DNA from: CAWDVH01 sp963805705 | GTDB lineage: Bacteria; Actinomycetota; Actinomycetes; Streptosporangiales; Streptosporangiaceae | Direction: 5' to 3' | Assembly (NCBI GenBank): GCA_963805705.1 | Contig: CAWDVH010000005.1 | Coordinates: forward strand, 372,001 to 436,000 | Length of the DNA stretch: 64,000 bases | Translations under genes and position numbers: made by a program | Shown: positions 53,812-62,250 of the stretch, piece after piece | Position numbering within the stretch: position 1 is the first letter of the stretch | Layout of the letters: the number at the start of each line of letters is the position of its first letter | Notes under the pieces: model-generated | The model's input: the letters and a program-made list of their open reading frames with translations, nothing else | Told to the model about the DNA's origin: nothing | The model's database searches: none

Positions 53812-54846
53812 TCATGTCTTCCAGGCGCTGAGGAACGTGGCGTCCTTGGCCGTGATGCCCTCGGTGAACATGGGGTGCAGGTCCATCGACGGCGAGTACC
53901 TGCTGGCCGGGACCTCGCGGCCGAGAGCCTCGGCCATGGCGCGCACGTGGTGGGGACCGGCACCGCAGCAGATCCCCACGTAGCCGACCCCGAGATCCGC
54001 TGCCTCGCGGGCGAAACGGGCCATCTCGAAGCGCGTGCATCCGAACGGCTCCAGCGCCAGCGGGAAGAGGCGCTCCGCGCCATCCTCGCTCAGGGACATC
54101 ATCGTGGGGGAGGCCGCGTCCGTGCGGTACGGCACGGGCTGAGCGGCGACGGCGCAGTCGACCGCCGCCCGGATCCGCGCCATCAGCGGCAGCATCGAGC
54201 GCGGTCCCCGGTCGCAGTTCAGCCCCACGATCTGCGCGCCATGGCCGGCCAGGATGCGGCATGCCTCCACGTAGTCGAAACCGTCTCGCGTCTGGCCGGG
54301 CTGCGTGGAGGCGAGCGTCACCATCGCGGGCAGGCCCAGTTCCTGGGTGACCTCCAGCGCGATCAGCGCCTCGCCCAGGTAGTCGTTGGTCTCGGAGATC
54401 ACGAAGTCGATCCCCTCCTGCGCCGCCCAGGTCAGCTGCTCGGAATACATCGCCCGGACGGCCGATCTGGTGGCGGGGTCACCAGGATCGTAGGCCCAGG
54501 TGTTGCAGACGTTGCCCGCCACCAGCGCGTCCCCTTCCCGCGCCACTTGCCGGGCGAGCCGCACGGCCTGCCGGTTCATGGCCTCCAGATCGCCTTCGCG
54601 GCCCACGACGCGGAGCTTTTCCCGGTGCGCGTAATAGGTCAGCGCGACCATCACCTCCGCGCCCGCGCGCAGGAACTCACGATGCAGTTCCGTCACCGCG
54701 TCCGGGAAGTCGAGCACCACCTCGGGGACGTAGGGGCCGGCCTTGATGTAGCCCCGGCGCTCCAGTTCGAAGACGTACCCCTCGGCGCCGAGAACGGTGC
54801 CGCGGCTCAGCCGCTCCAGGATGCCCGCCTGCCCGGTCCCGCTCAT
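53812..54846 (-). CDS. Homocysteine S-methyltransferase family protein (betaine-type)
   Basis: A 344-residue TIM-barrel zinc protein starting at ATG 54846 in a 4-bp overlap with the preceding oxidase gene. GYIKAGPYVPEVVLDFPDAV is the opening of betaine-homocysteine methyltransferase-like proteins; QIVGLNCDRGPRSMLPLM and VGYVGICCGAGPHHVRAMAE hold the three zinc cysteines (GxNC and CC). It would move a methyl group, probably from betaine or a related donor, to homocysteine. Coupling to a DAO oxidase supports methylated-amine use. Confidence 0.9.
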   Translation of the reverse strand: MSGTGQAGILERLSRGTVLGAEGYVFELERRGYIKAGPYVPEVVLDFPDAVTELHREFLRAGAEVMVALTYYAHREKLRVVGREGDLEAMNRQAVRLARQVAREGDALVAGNVCNTWAYDPGDPATRSAVRAMYSEQLTWAAQEGIDFVISETNDYLGEALIALEVTQELGLPAMVTLASTQPGQTRDGFDYVEACRILAGHGAQIVGLNCDRGPRSMLPLMARIRAAVDCAVAAQPVPYRTDAASPTMMSLSEDGAERLFPLALEPFGCTRFEMARFAREAADLGVGYVGICCGAGPHHVRAMAEALGREVPASRYSPSMDLHPMFTEGITAKDATFLSAWKT

Positions 54847-56138
54847 GATGGCATCCCCGCGATCTCGGCCTGGCCCGCCGCCCGGCCAGCGAACCGGCCG
54901 GGCGCGAAACGCCGGATGTCGTAGACGGTGCCCTGCTGGATGGCCAGCTGGGCCAGCACCCGCCCCACCCAGGGAGCGAACTTGTACCCGGTGCCGCGCC
55001 ACCCCACCCCGGCGAAAACATCGTCCGCGCCGGGGACGGGCCCGAGAATGAAGTCGTCGTCCGCCACGAGGTCGTAGAAGCAGGTATCCACGCCACTGGC
55101 CTCGGCCACGTCCACCACCTGCGCCCCGCGCAGGCCGGGCATGCATTCGGCCACGAAATCCTCCACGCTGTTGATCCGGCTCGGCACCACGGTGGCATCG
55201 GGCGGATTGTAGAAGCCGATCTTCACACCGGGCGTCTTCCCTTCATATAGCGGATGCCCGTAGATGCCGACGTCCAGATAGGCGAAGACCGGCAGGGCCC
55301 GCTCGGTGAACTGGCCGCGCAGCGGCGCGGCGGGAATGAAGTACTTCGACTGGGCGGGCCGGTCGGGCCGCAGCGGGAAGCGGACAGCGCAGCCGGGCAC
55401 GAGCTCCAGCAGGTCGTTGGTACCGAGGCCCGCGGCAATGACCAGCGCGTCACCGGGCACCTCGCCGGAGTCGGTCGTCACCCGCCAGGCCTCCCCGGAC
55501 GGCCTGGCATTACCGGACGAGGACCCGTCCTGCGACCGGTCGATGCCGCGCACCGTCACATTCTCGATCACCCGTACGCCGCGCGCCCGCAGCGCCGCCC
55601 GCAGGAAGCGGGTGACCGCGCTCACGTCGGCAAACCCGGCATCGAGATCAAGCCAGCCCGCATCCGCGGTGAACTGCGGGAACCGGTCCCGGAGCTCGGC
55701 GGCCGACAGTGCCTCCCGGCGCAGTTGCAGCTGCTCAAGGATGGCGAAACTGCGCACGGCGTAGGTACTGGCCAGATCCGGCGTCACGCTGCCGGTGACG
55801 ATGTTCAGGCAGCCGCAGTCGACCAGCAGGGGCTCGCCGGCCTCGGCCTGCAGTTCCAGCCACAGCTGCCGCGCCTCGTACGCGAACCGCGAGTACCCGC
55901 TATCCAGGTAGTCGTTGCGCACCGAGCGGGTCAGGCCGAACGAGGCGGTAGCGGGGTCGCCCACCCTGGTCTTCTCCAGCACCGTCACCGACGCGGCCAG
56001 CGGCGCGGCGTAGTAGGCGGTCATCAGGCCCATGACCCCGCCGCCGATGATCGTCAGCCGCCTGCCGCGGGTCTCGGCCAATGGGTCACGCTCCTGTCCA
56101 GCAATCTCGCCAGGTAAGGAGCCTATCCGCCGCGGCAC
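54843..56138 (-). CDS. FAD-dependent oxidoreductase (DAO family)
   Basis: A 431-residue sarcosine/N-methyl-amino-acid-oxidase-like protein. LTIIGGGVMGLMTAYYAAPL binds FAD, ALVIAAGLGTNDLLELVPGC is the middle strand, and VFAGVGWRGTGYKFAPWVGR the C-terminal flavin contact, typical of monomeric sarcosine oxidase and N-methyltryptophan oxidase. The first ~28 residues are not conserved; a TTG at 56081 would remove 19 of them. The next gene overlaps its stop by four bases. Confidence 0.9.
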   Translation of the reverse strand: MPRRIGSLPGEIAGQERDPLAETRGRRLTIIGGGVMGLMTAYYAAPLAASVTVLEKTRVGDPATASFGLTRSVRNDYLDSGYSRFAYEARQLWLELQAEAGEPLLVDCGCLNIVTGSVTPDLASTYAVRSFAILEQLQLRREALSAAELRDRFPQFTADAGWLDLDAGFADVSAVTRFLRAALRARGVRVIENVTVRGIDRSQDGSSSGNARPSGEAWRVTTDSGEVPGDALVIAAGLGTNDLLELVPGCAVRFPLRPDRPAQSKYFIPAAPLRGQFTERALPVFAYLDVGIYGHPLYEGKTPGVKIGFYNPPDATVVPSRINSVEDFVAECMPGLRGAQVVDVAEASGVDTCFYDLVADDDFILGPVPGADDVFAGVGWRGTGYKFAPWVGRVLAQLAIQQGTVYDIRRFAPGRFAGRAAGQAEIAGMPS

Positions 56139-56170
56139 CTTCCATGATCATGAAATGCGACAGCCGCGGA

Positions 56171-56581
56171 TCACCCCAGAAACGACAGCCGCACCTGCCG
56201 GTCCGGATTGTCGAGATTGAGGTCCACGATCGCCACCGACTGCCAGGTGCCGAGCGCGAGCGACCCCGATACGACGGGCAGCATGGTGAACGGTGCCACC
56301 AGGGCCGGGAGCACGTGCGAGCGGCCGTGACCGCGCGACCCGTGCGCGTGCCGCCACCGGTCGTCGGCCGGCAGCAGCTGCGCCAGCGCCGACAGCAGGT
56401 CGGTGTCGCTTCCGGCGCCGAGCTCGATCACCGCCACGCCGGCGGTCGCATGCGGGACGTAGACGTGCAGCAGCCCGCTGCCGCCGCCGGACGCCGCGCG
56501 GGCGAACTGCTCGCACTGGGCGGTGATGTCGTGCACGCTGTCATTTCGTCCCGTATGCACGGGGAAGGTGGAGGTCTCCAT
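56171..56581 (-). CDS. YjbQ/UPF0047 family protein (secondary thiamine-phosphate synthase-like)
   Basis: A 136-residue protein. METSTFPVHTGRNDSVHDIT starts at ATG 56581 after TCGGAGACC. GLLHVYVPHATAGVAVIELG, then DRWRHAHGSRGHGRSHVLPA and SLALGTWQSVAIVDLNLDN are the fold and metal-binding blocks of the UPF0047 family. The E. coli relative has weak thiamine-phosphate synthase activity; the physiological role is unclear. Confidence 0.9.
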   Translation of the reverse strand: METSTFPVHTGRNDSVHDITAQCEQFARAASGGGSGLLHVYVPHATAGVAVIELGAGSDTDLLSALAQLLPADDRWRHAHGSRGHGRSHVLPALVAPFTMLPVVSGSLALGTWQSVAIVDLNLDNPDRQVRLSFLG

Positions 56582-56728
56582 GGTCTCCGACTGTCGGCCA
56601 TCGGGGCCGGCCGCGCAACCCGCCGCAGCCCGGTGCTGAACCGTGACGCACCGCCCGCGCGTGTCATGCGTGAGGAGATCATGCAAGAGCGAGTGACAGA
56701 CTTGAGCGACGGACTGAGGTGATCAGGG

Positions 56729-57739
56729 GTGGCGACGGCTACTGACCCGCGGGCCGGGGTGACCGGCCAGCCGGAACGCCGTTACAGCGGGCGCCGGCTG
56801 TACCTGCCGACGGTCGCCGTGGCTGGCCTGGCGGCCTGGCTCGCCTGGCGTGGCTGGGCCGTACTGAGCCAGTACGGGCTGGCGCACTCCATCCGCGCCG
56901 CCCAGGCCGAGCTGGCCGGCCCCGTGGTGCTGGGCTTTGTGCTCGTGATCTCCCTCATCGAGCTGGTCCGCCCCGCCGAGCGTCACTCACTGCTGGCCCG
57001 CGGGCATCTCCTCGACCTGGGCTACCTGCTGGTCTACGCACTGGCCGTCGTGCCGCTGGTCGTGCTCATCGGCTCTGGCTTCTCATCAACGGTGGCGCGG
57101 CTGGCGCCGTGGCTGACGTTGCCCGCGAGCACCGTGGTGCCGCACTGGTGCTACATCGCGCTCGGGCTGCTCGGGATCGACGCCCTGGACTGGCTGGCCC
57201 ACCTGGGCAACCACAAGATCGGCTCGCTGTGGCGGCTGCATGCCGTGCACCACTCGCAGGAGGAGCTCAGCATCCTCACGACCTTCCGTGCCCACCCGCT
57301 GGTGCACGTGAGCTTCCTGCTGTCGGCCTTCCCGGTCCTGGTCCTCGCGGCCAATAACGCGACACCGGCGCGGCTGCTGACGATCTACGCCTGCCTCGGC
57401 GCCCTGCCGCACGCCAACGTGCGCTGGAGCTACGGCAAAGCCGGCCTGATCTTCATCAGCCCGGCGTATCACCGGCTCCATCACGCGCCGACTGGCCGGC
57501 TCGACATCAACCTCGGGACGGTGTTTGCCATCTGGGACATCCTGTCCCGCCGTGCGGTGTTCCCCGAGCCCAGCCGGCCGGTCGCGCCGACGGGGCTGGC
57601 CGGGCGGCCCGTCCCGGTCGAGCAGTCCGGCGACCGGCCGCGACTGGCCCGCACGTTCCTGACTCAATGGGCCGAGCCATTTACCACCGGGTCCCGGACG
57701 GCCGAGCCCTTTACCGCAAGCGAGGTTCCGCACCAATGA
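56729..57739 (+). CDS. Sterol desaturase/fatty acid hydroxylase family membrane protein
   Basis: A 336-residue di-iron membrane enzyme. The histidine clusters are DWLAHLGNHKIG, RLHAVHHSQEELS and YHRLHHAPTG, with several membrane helices before them. Such enzymes insert or oxidise C-H bonds in lipids or carotenoids. Stop overlaps the next small membrane gene (ATGA). GTG start. Substrate unknown. Confidence 0.9.
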   Translation: MATATDPRAGVTGQPERRYSGRRLYLPTVAVAGLAAWLAWRGWAVLSQYGLAHSIRAAQAELAGPVVLGFVLVISLIELVRPAERHSLLARGHLLDLGYLLVYALAVVPLVVLIGSGFSSTVARLAPWLTLPASTVVPHWCYIALGLLGIDALDWLAHLGNHKIGSLWRLHAVHHSQEELSILTTFRAHPLVHVSFLLSAFPVLVLAANNATPARLLTIYACLGALPHANVRWSYGKAGLIFISPAYHRLHHAPTGRLDINLGTVFAIWDILSRRAVFPEPSRPVAPTGLAGRPVPVEQSGDRPRLARTFLTQWAEPFTTGSRTAEPFTASEVPHQ

Positions 57740-58149
57740 CCACCAGCAGCACGACCACCACGCGCGCAACTCCCGCCATCCGGGTCCTGTGCGCCGTTGA
57801 CGCTGTCCTCCTGGCCATTTCCGGGATCATTCACCTGCGCCTGTGGTTCCAGGCCTACCGGCATGTCCCCACCCTGGACATCTTGTTCCTCCTCCAGGTG
57901 ATCGCGGCGTTCGTGCTGGCCATAGCGCTGATCGTGGTCCGGCACCGCCTGGTGGTGGTGGCGGCCCTGGCCCTGGTGCTGGGCACGATCGCCGGCTACT
58001 TCCTGGCGCTGACGGTCGGCATCTTCGGCTTCAAGGACCCGGGCGCCACCGGCGAATCCAACCTGGTGCTCGCCGTCGAGATAGCCGCCGTGATCCTGCT
58101 GGTCATCACCGGCTGGCTGATGGTGCGCCCCGCAGGCCGCTCCGCCTGA
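57736..58149 (+). CDS. Small membrane protein of unknown function
   Basis: A 137-residue protein with four predicted membrane segments (VDAVLLAISGIIHLRLWFQA, DILFLLQVIAAFVLAIALIV, LVVVAALALVLGTIAGYFLA and NLVLAVEIAAVILLVITGWL). No motif known to me. Overlap with the hydroxylase gene suggests a shared membrane complex or joint regulation. Confidence 0.75.
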   Translation: MTTSSTTTTRATPAIRVLCAVDAVLLAISGIIHLRLWFQAYRHVPTLDILFLLQVIAAFVLAIALIVVRHRLVVVAALALVLGTIAGYFLALTVGIFGFKDPGATGESNLVLAVEIAAVILLVITGWLMVRPAGRSA

Positions 58150-58232
58150 CCCGCCCGGCCTGATCCCTGCCCTTCCCCGCCCCGGCCCGGCTCTGGCGGG
58201 GACGGGCGGGATCGGTGCGGGACAATGGACCC

Positions 58233-59372
58233 ATGCCGATTCGGGTGATCGTCGTGGGCTCCGGGATCGTCGGGGCCAGTTGCGCCTACCACGCGACTAG
58301 CCTCGGGGCGCAGGTCGTACTGGTGGATGCCGGGGTTCCTGGCCAGGCCACCGCGGCCGGCGCCGGGATCGTCTGCCCGTGGTCGTCCGCGGTGAGCGAC
58401 CCCGTCTGGTACGCGTTCGCCAGCACCGCCGCCAGCCAGTACCCGCGCCTGGTCGAGGACCTGGCCGAGCACGGCCAGGCGGACGTGGGCTACCGTCGCG
58501 TCGGCGCGCTGTACCTGGCGCCGACGCAGGACCGCCGGGATGAGCAGCTGCGGCGGCTGCTGGCCCGGCGGGCGCAGGCCCCCCAGATGGGCGACGTCCA
58601 GGCGGTCAGCGGCGCCGAGGCACAGCGGATGTTCCCGCCGCTGAGCGCCGATCGCTGCGCCGTCTACATCGGCGGCGCCGGGCGGGTGGATGGCCGGCTG
58701 CTGAGAGATGCCCTCGTCGCAGCGGCGGTCGCGAACGGCGCCAGCACGCGGGCGGGCCGGGCGGAGCTGGCGTGCCGCTCCGGGCGCGCGACCGGCGTGG
58801 TGCTGGACGGGCAGCTCATCGAGGGCGATGCCGTGGTGGCGGCGACAGGTGCGTGGACGAGTGCGTTTGCGGCCCATGCTGGTCTGGCTGTCGCCGTGAG
58901 TCCCCAGCGCGGGCAGATCGTGCACATGTCCCTGGCGCCGGCGGACACGAGCCGCTGGCCGGTGGTGCTGCCCGGCGGCAGCGGGCATTACCTGCTGGCC
59001 TTCGGCGACTCCCGCGTCGTCGCCGGGGCCACCCGCGAGAGCGGTGCCGGGTTCGACTACCGGGTGACGCCGGGCGGGCTGGCCGAGGTGCTCGGCGAGG
59101 CGCTGGCGGTGGCCCCCGGCCTGGCCTCGGGCACGTACCTGGAGACCAGGGTGGGCTTTCGCCCGGCCGGGCCCGACGCACGCCCGCTGCTGGGGCCCGC
59201 GGCCTCCGTCCCCGGCCTGGTCATCGCCACGGGCCTGGGCGCTAACGGCCTGACCACGGGACCTTACGCGGGGGCCATCGCGGCGCGGGTCGCGACAGGA
59301 GAGCCGCCGGGCGTCGACCTCACGCCCTTCGACCCGCTGCGCCCGCCGCCGGAGCCGGGGACAGGCCAGTGA
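58233..59372 (+). CDS. FAD-dependent oxidoreductase (DAO family, D-amino acid dehydrogenase-like)
   Basis: A 379-residue protein from ATG 58233. VIVVGSGIVGASCAYHATSL is the FAD-binding motif. VSPQRGQIVHMSLAPADTSR and TRVGFRPAGPDARPLLGPAA with IATGLGANGLTTGP are the glycine/D-amino-acid oxidase blocks (RPxxPDxxPxxG). Likely oxidises an amino acid or amine. Unlike the oxidase at 54843 it stands without a methyltransferase partner. Confidence 0.9.
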   Translation: MPIRVIVVGSGIVGASCAYHATSLGAQVVLVDAGVPGQATAAGAGIVCPWSSAVSDPVWYAFASTAASQYPRLVEDLAEHGQADVGYRRVGALYLAPTQDRRDEQLRRLLARRAQAPQMGDVQAVSGAEAQRMFPPLSADRCAVYIGGAGRVDGRLLRDALVAAAVANGASTRAGRAELACRSGRATGVVLDGQLIEGDAVVAATGAWTSAFAAHAGLAVAVSPQRGQIVHMSLAPADTSRWPVVLPGGSGHYLLAFGDSRVVAGATRESGAGFDYRVTPGGLAEVLGEALAVAPGLASGTYLETRVGFRPAGPDARPLLGPAASVPGLVIATGLGANGLTTGPYAGAIAARVATGEPPGVDLTPFDPLRPPPEPGTGQ

Positions 59373-59531
59373 CTTCCAGCACGAAACGCCGTCGCTCCGG
59401 CGAGATGTCCGGGGCAGGGTCACTAGCTCCTACCCGGACTGCTGATACGCCGCCGCCTGCGGGAACGCGAACGCCGCCCGTTCCGTCTAAGCGTCGACCG
59501 GGCAGGATCGACTCGACCCGAGGAGGGTGCC

Positions 59532-60017
59532 GTGAGCCGGACGTTCCTGGCCTCCGCCGGGGTCGCGGTTCTCGCCGTCCTGGCGGGCGGCTGTGCCGTT
59601 GCTGCCAGCGCCGCGACGGGCGGCGCTGCGCACCATACCCATCTGCCGTCGGATGCCTCGGGCCGGGGAACGGTCACCGGGAAGCTGGTCATGGAAGGGG
59701 GCCCGGTCGACCCGAGGAAGCCCCAGCCCCGGATACGGCCGATCCCTGGCACAGTGCGCTTCACCCAGGGCGGACGGCGGGTCGCCTCAGTGCATGTCGG
59801 GCGCTCAGGGAAATTCACGATCGCGCTCGCGCCCGGAACCTATGCCGCCGTGGGCCGGTCGCCGGACGTACTCCAGGTGAGCAACGGCGCGGTCGTCGGC
59901 GCGAACGGGCACGTCGTTTCCGGGACCGCGCGCCAGGCCGCGTGCTCACAGCCGGCCAGGGTAGTCGTCACGCCCCGGCGCACGATCACGGTCGTCATCG
60001 CCTGCATCGTCCCCTGA
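59532..60017 (+). CDS. Putative lipoprotein of unknown function
   Basis: A 161-residue protein at GTG 59532, preceded by GAGGAGGGTGCC. The signal SRTFLASAGVAVLAVLAGGC ends in a lipobox (LAGGC), so the Cys is probably lipidated. The mature part resembles a beta-sandwich (GTVTGKLVMEGGPVDPRKPQ, GKFTIALAPGTYAAVGRSPD) as in peptidase-associated or carboxypeptidase-regulatory-like domains. Two Cys near the C-terminus may form a disulfide. Confidence 0.75.
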   Translation: MSRTFLASAGVAVLAVLAGGCAVAASAATGGAAHHTHLPSDASGRGTVTGKLVMEGGPVDPRKPQPRIRPIPGTVRFTQGGRRVASVHVGRSGKFTIALAPGTYAAVGRSPDVLQVSNGAVVGANGHVVSGTARQAACSQPARVVVTPRRTITVVIACIVP

Positions 60018-60050
60018 CCTGCGACCGGCCTGGGCCTGCTCCCAGATTGG

Positions 60051-60488
60051 CTAGGGGACGACGGTGACGGGCCAGCGGCTGGCCCGTACCAGGTGGACGG
60101 CGAGCGAGCCCACGAACCGGTGACCGGCACTCATGGAGGCTCCCACGATCACGGCGTCGGCGCGCAGTTCCTCAGCGAGCCGGACGATCTGGGTGAACGG
60201 GTTCCCGTCCCGCTCCACGAATTCCGCGCTGAGGCCGAGCCGGCCACTCTGCGACTCGACGGCCTCCCGCAGCTCCCGCGCGACCTGGTCGTGCGCTTCC
60301 TGCACCGGGCCAGCGGCGGCCGGGGCGATTCCGGCCGCCGCACTGAACGGCCGGACGTACAGGCAGACGAGCCGGGCGTTTTGCCGCCGGGCCGTTCCCG
60401 CAGCGTAGGCGCCAGCGCGCATGGAGGTATCCGAGCCGTCAATGGCCACCAGGATCACCGCGCGCCCGTCCGGCGGCTGATCGCTCAC
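60051..60488 (-). CDS. Universal stress protein (UspA family)
   Basis: A 145-residue USP. AVILVAIDGSDTSMRAGAYA opens the fold, FTQIVRLAEELRADAVIVGA and SMSAGHRFVGSLAVHLVRAS give the ATP-binding glycine loop G-x-x-G-x9-GS in modified form. GTG start overlaps the hydrolase stop by four bases, so the two are likely co-translated. Confidence 0.9.
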   Translation of the reverse strand: MSDQPPDGRAVILVAIDGSDTSMRAGAYAAGTARRQNARLVCLYVRPFSAAAGIAPAAAGPVQEAHDQVARELREAVESQSGRLGLSAEFVERDGNPFTQIVRLAEELRADAVIVGASMSAGHRFVGSLAVHLVRASRWPVTVVP

Positions 60489-61357
60489 CCGCCAACGGTA
60501 CCTGTGTTCCAGTGCCGGCGCAGGAGCGGTGCCAGTTCGCCGGCGCGCTCGTCAGGAAAGAACAGCCGCGCGCCGTCGATTTCCATGACCTCGGTGACGC
60601 CGGGGATGGTGTCTTTCAGCCAGTAGGCCCAGGACAGCTCGAAGAAGTCATCGTCGGTTCCCCAGACGACCAGTGTGGGCACGTCCAGCTTGGCCAGACC
60701 CGGCTCCGCGTCGAGCAGGTCACCGGCGTTCAGCGACAGCAGGAAGCGCTCGAACTGCCGGGCTCGCTCCGGCGTGCCCAGGACCGGCTCAAGGAACGAG
60801 CGCACGACATCCAAGCCGACATGCTCGACGTCTTCATAGCCTGTCCCGAAGATGGCGCTCCTGGCCTGGCCGATGTCGGCGAGCAGCGCGGCCGCGCTGG
60901 CGGCGATTACTCCACTTGCGGCGAGCTCGATGGTCGCCTTGAACGCCTCGGGCGGCACGTTGTCGTGGGTTTCGCAGTTGGTCAGGCAGAAGGTGGCCAG
61001 GCGCTCGGGGTGGCGCGCGGCGAAGATCTGCGCGACCGCGCCGCCGGTGTCGTTGGCGACCAGATCGATCTTCGCGAGCGCGAGCTTGGCGCAGAACTCC
61101 TCGAGCAGCGACGCCAGGCCGCTCAGGCTGAAGTCGCTGCCGGGTCCGGCCGGGCTCTGGCCGTGCAGCGGCAGGTCGAGCGCGATGAGGCGGCGCTCGT
61201 CGGCCAGCAGGCCGATGACGTTGCGCCACAGGTGGGCGTTGGTCCCGATGCCGTGCACGAAGAGGACGGCCGGGCCTTCTCCGATATCGATGTAGCTGAC
61301 CTCACCCGACGAGAGCGTGACGGTCTTGCGGTCCTGGTCCAGCTGGCCTATCTCCAC
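60485..61357 (-). CDS. Alpha/beta hydrolase (haloalkane-dehalogenase-like)
   Basis: A 290-residue hydrolase. VLFVHGIGTNAHLWRNVIGL has the oxyanion motif, IDLVANDTGGAVAQIFAARH carries an Asp rather than Ser at the nucleophile elbow (NDTGG), as in haloalkane dehalogenases, and VVWGTDDDFFELSWAYW the acid. The C-terminal catalytic His position reads GARLFFPDERAGEL, with no His visible, so classical dehalogenase activity is doubtful. Controlled by the divergent TetR operator. Confidence 0.84.
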   Translation of the reverse strand: MEIGQLDQDRKTVTLSSGEVSYIDIGEGPAVLFVHGIGTNAHLWRNVIGLLADERRLIALDLPLHGQSPAGPGSDFSLSGLASLLEEFCAKLALAKIDLVANDTGGAVAQIFAARHPERLATFCLTNCETHDNVPPEAFKATIELAASGVIAASAAALLADIGQARSAIFGTGYEDVEHVGLDVVRSFLEPVLGTPERARQFERFLLSLNAGDLLDAEPGLAKLDVPTLVVWGTDDDFFELSWAYWLKDTIPGVTEVMEIDGARLFFPDERAGELAPLLRRHWNTGTVGG

Positions 61358-61389
61358 GGTGTCTCCTCGTGCTGTAGTCTCGTCCGTAA

Positions 61390-61428
61390 ACCGACTGACG
61401 GTCTAGTACTACTAGACCGTCAGTCGGT
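61390..61428. promoter_or_regulatory. 39-bp perfect palindrome, TetR operator
   Basis: Two 19-base arms (ACCGACTGACGGTCTAGTA and its exact reverse complement) around a single C, in the 97-bp gap between the divergent hydrolase and TetR starts. Its inner GTCTAGTA-C-TACTAGAC repeats the octamers of the 48879-48924 operator. Confidence 0.82.
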
Positions 61429-61454
61429 CTGTCAAGGAGGGATCAGCAGGAGTG

Positions 61455-62081
61455 ATGGCCCGGACGAACAGGAACGCCGAGCGCGGCGCTGCCACCCGCG
61501 AGCAGTTCATCGCCGTTGCTACCCGGCTGTTTGCCGAGCGCGGTTATGACGACACCTCGATCGAGTCAGTCCTGCAGGCCACCGGGGCCAGCCGGGGATC
61601 CCTGTACCACCACTTCAAGGGGAAAGACGCCCTGTTCGAGGCGGTGCTCGAAGCGGTCGAGTCTGACGTCGGGCAGCGAACGGCCGAGGCGGCCGCTGAT
61701 GCGCCTGATGCCTTCGAGACACTGCGCGCCGGCTGCCTGGCCTGGGTCCGGATCGCAGGTGACCCGGTCGTGCAGCGGATCCTCCTGATCGACGCGCCGT
61801 CGGTCCTGGGCTGGCCGCGCTGGCGGGAACTGGAAGAGCGCCATGCCCTCGGGACGATCAAGGCAATCCTCGGGGTCCTGGCCCAGGCCGGGCGCCTGGC
61901 CCCCGATCTCGTCGACATGTTCGCGCACGTGCTGCTGGCCTCGGTGAACGAGATCGCGCTGATGGTCGCCAGGTCGGATGACCAGCCGGCGGTCAGCCGT
62001 TCCGCCGCCGAGGCCGTCGATGAGATCCTCACCCGCCTGCTGGGACCGCAGGAGGTGGCCGGCTCCTCCGTGGTGGACTGA
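61455..62081 (+). CDS. TetR family transcriptional regulator
   Basis: A 208-residue regulator. FIAVATRLFAERGYDDTSIE and SVLQATGASRGSLYHHFKGK are the TetR DNA-binding domain; the rest is a helical ligand domain (VVQRILLIDAPSVLGWPRWR) of a common actinobacterial subgroup. ATG 61455 is used, GTG 61452 possible. It likely represses itself and the hydrolase/USP pair through the 39-bp palindrome. Confidence 0.9.
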   Translation: MARTNRNAERGAATREQFIAVATRLFAERGYDDTSIESVLQATGASRGSLYHHFKGKDALFEAVLEAVESDVGQRTAEAAADAPDAFETLRAGCLAWVRIAGDPVVQRILLIDAPSVLGWPRWRELEERHALGTIKAILGVLAQAGRLAPDLVDMFAHVLLASVNEIALMVARSDDQPAVSRSAAEAVDEILTRLLGPQEVAGSSVVD

Positions 62082-62103
62082 CCTGTTGGCTAAGGAGGGT
62101 CGT

Positions 62104-62208
62104 ATGTCGAGCGAAGCTGCCGCGCAATTCAACATCCACGAGGCCAAGACGAACTTGTCCCGGATCATCGAGCGAGTCGAGCTCAGGGGCGCGCAGGCCG
62201 CCTCCTGA
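62104..62208 (+). pseudogene. Phd/YefM-type antitoxin remnant
   Basis: 34 residues (ATG 62104 after GGAGGGTCGT). The segment QFNIHEAKTNLSRIIERVE matches the N-terminal end of Phd/YefM and VapB-like antitoxins, but after RVE the sequence diverges and stops eight residues later, before the rest of the dimer core and toxin-binding tail. No PIN or RelE-type toxin follows. Likely a truncated relic. Confidence 0.62.
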
Positions 62209-62250
62209 CCGCTCACCCAGGGAGTTCACATTGTTGCTCACTCAGATGGC

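Noticed and set aside
53771..53845. tRNA-like string GGTGTAGCTCAG
   Set aside because: The D-stem start resembles a tRNA, but the D-loop GG, anticodon arm and TTCGA T-loop do not follow.
62210..62250. Cobalamin riboswitch near cobS/cobU
   Set aside because: The cob genes are on the minus strand and their promoter lies beyond the window; no B12-box sequence was seen in the visible part.
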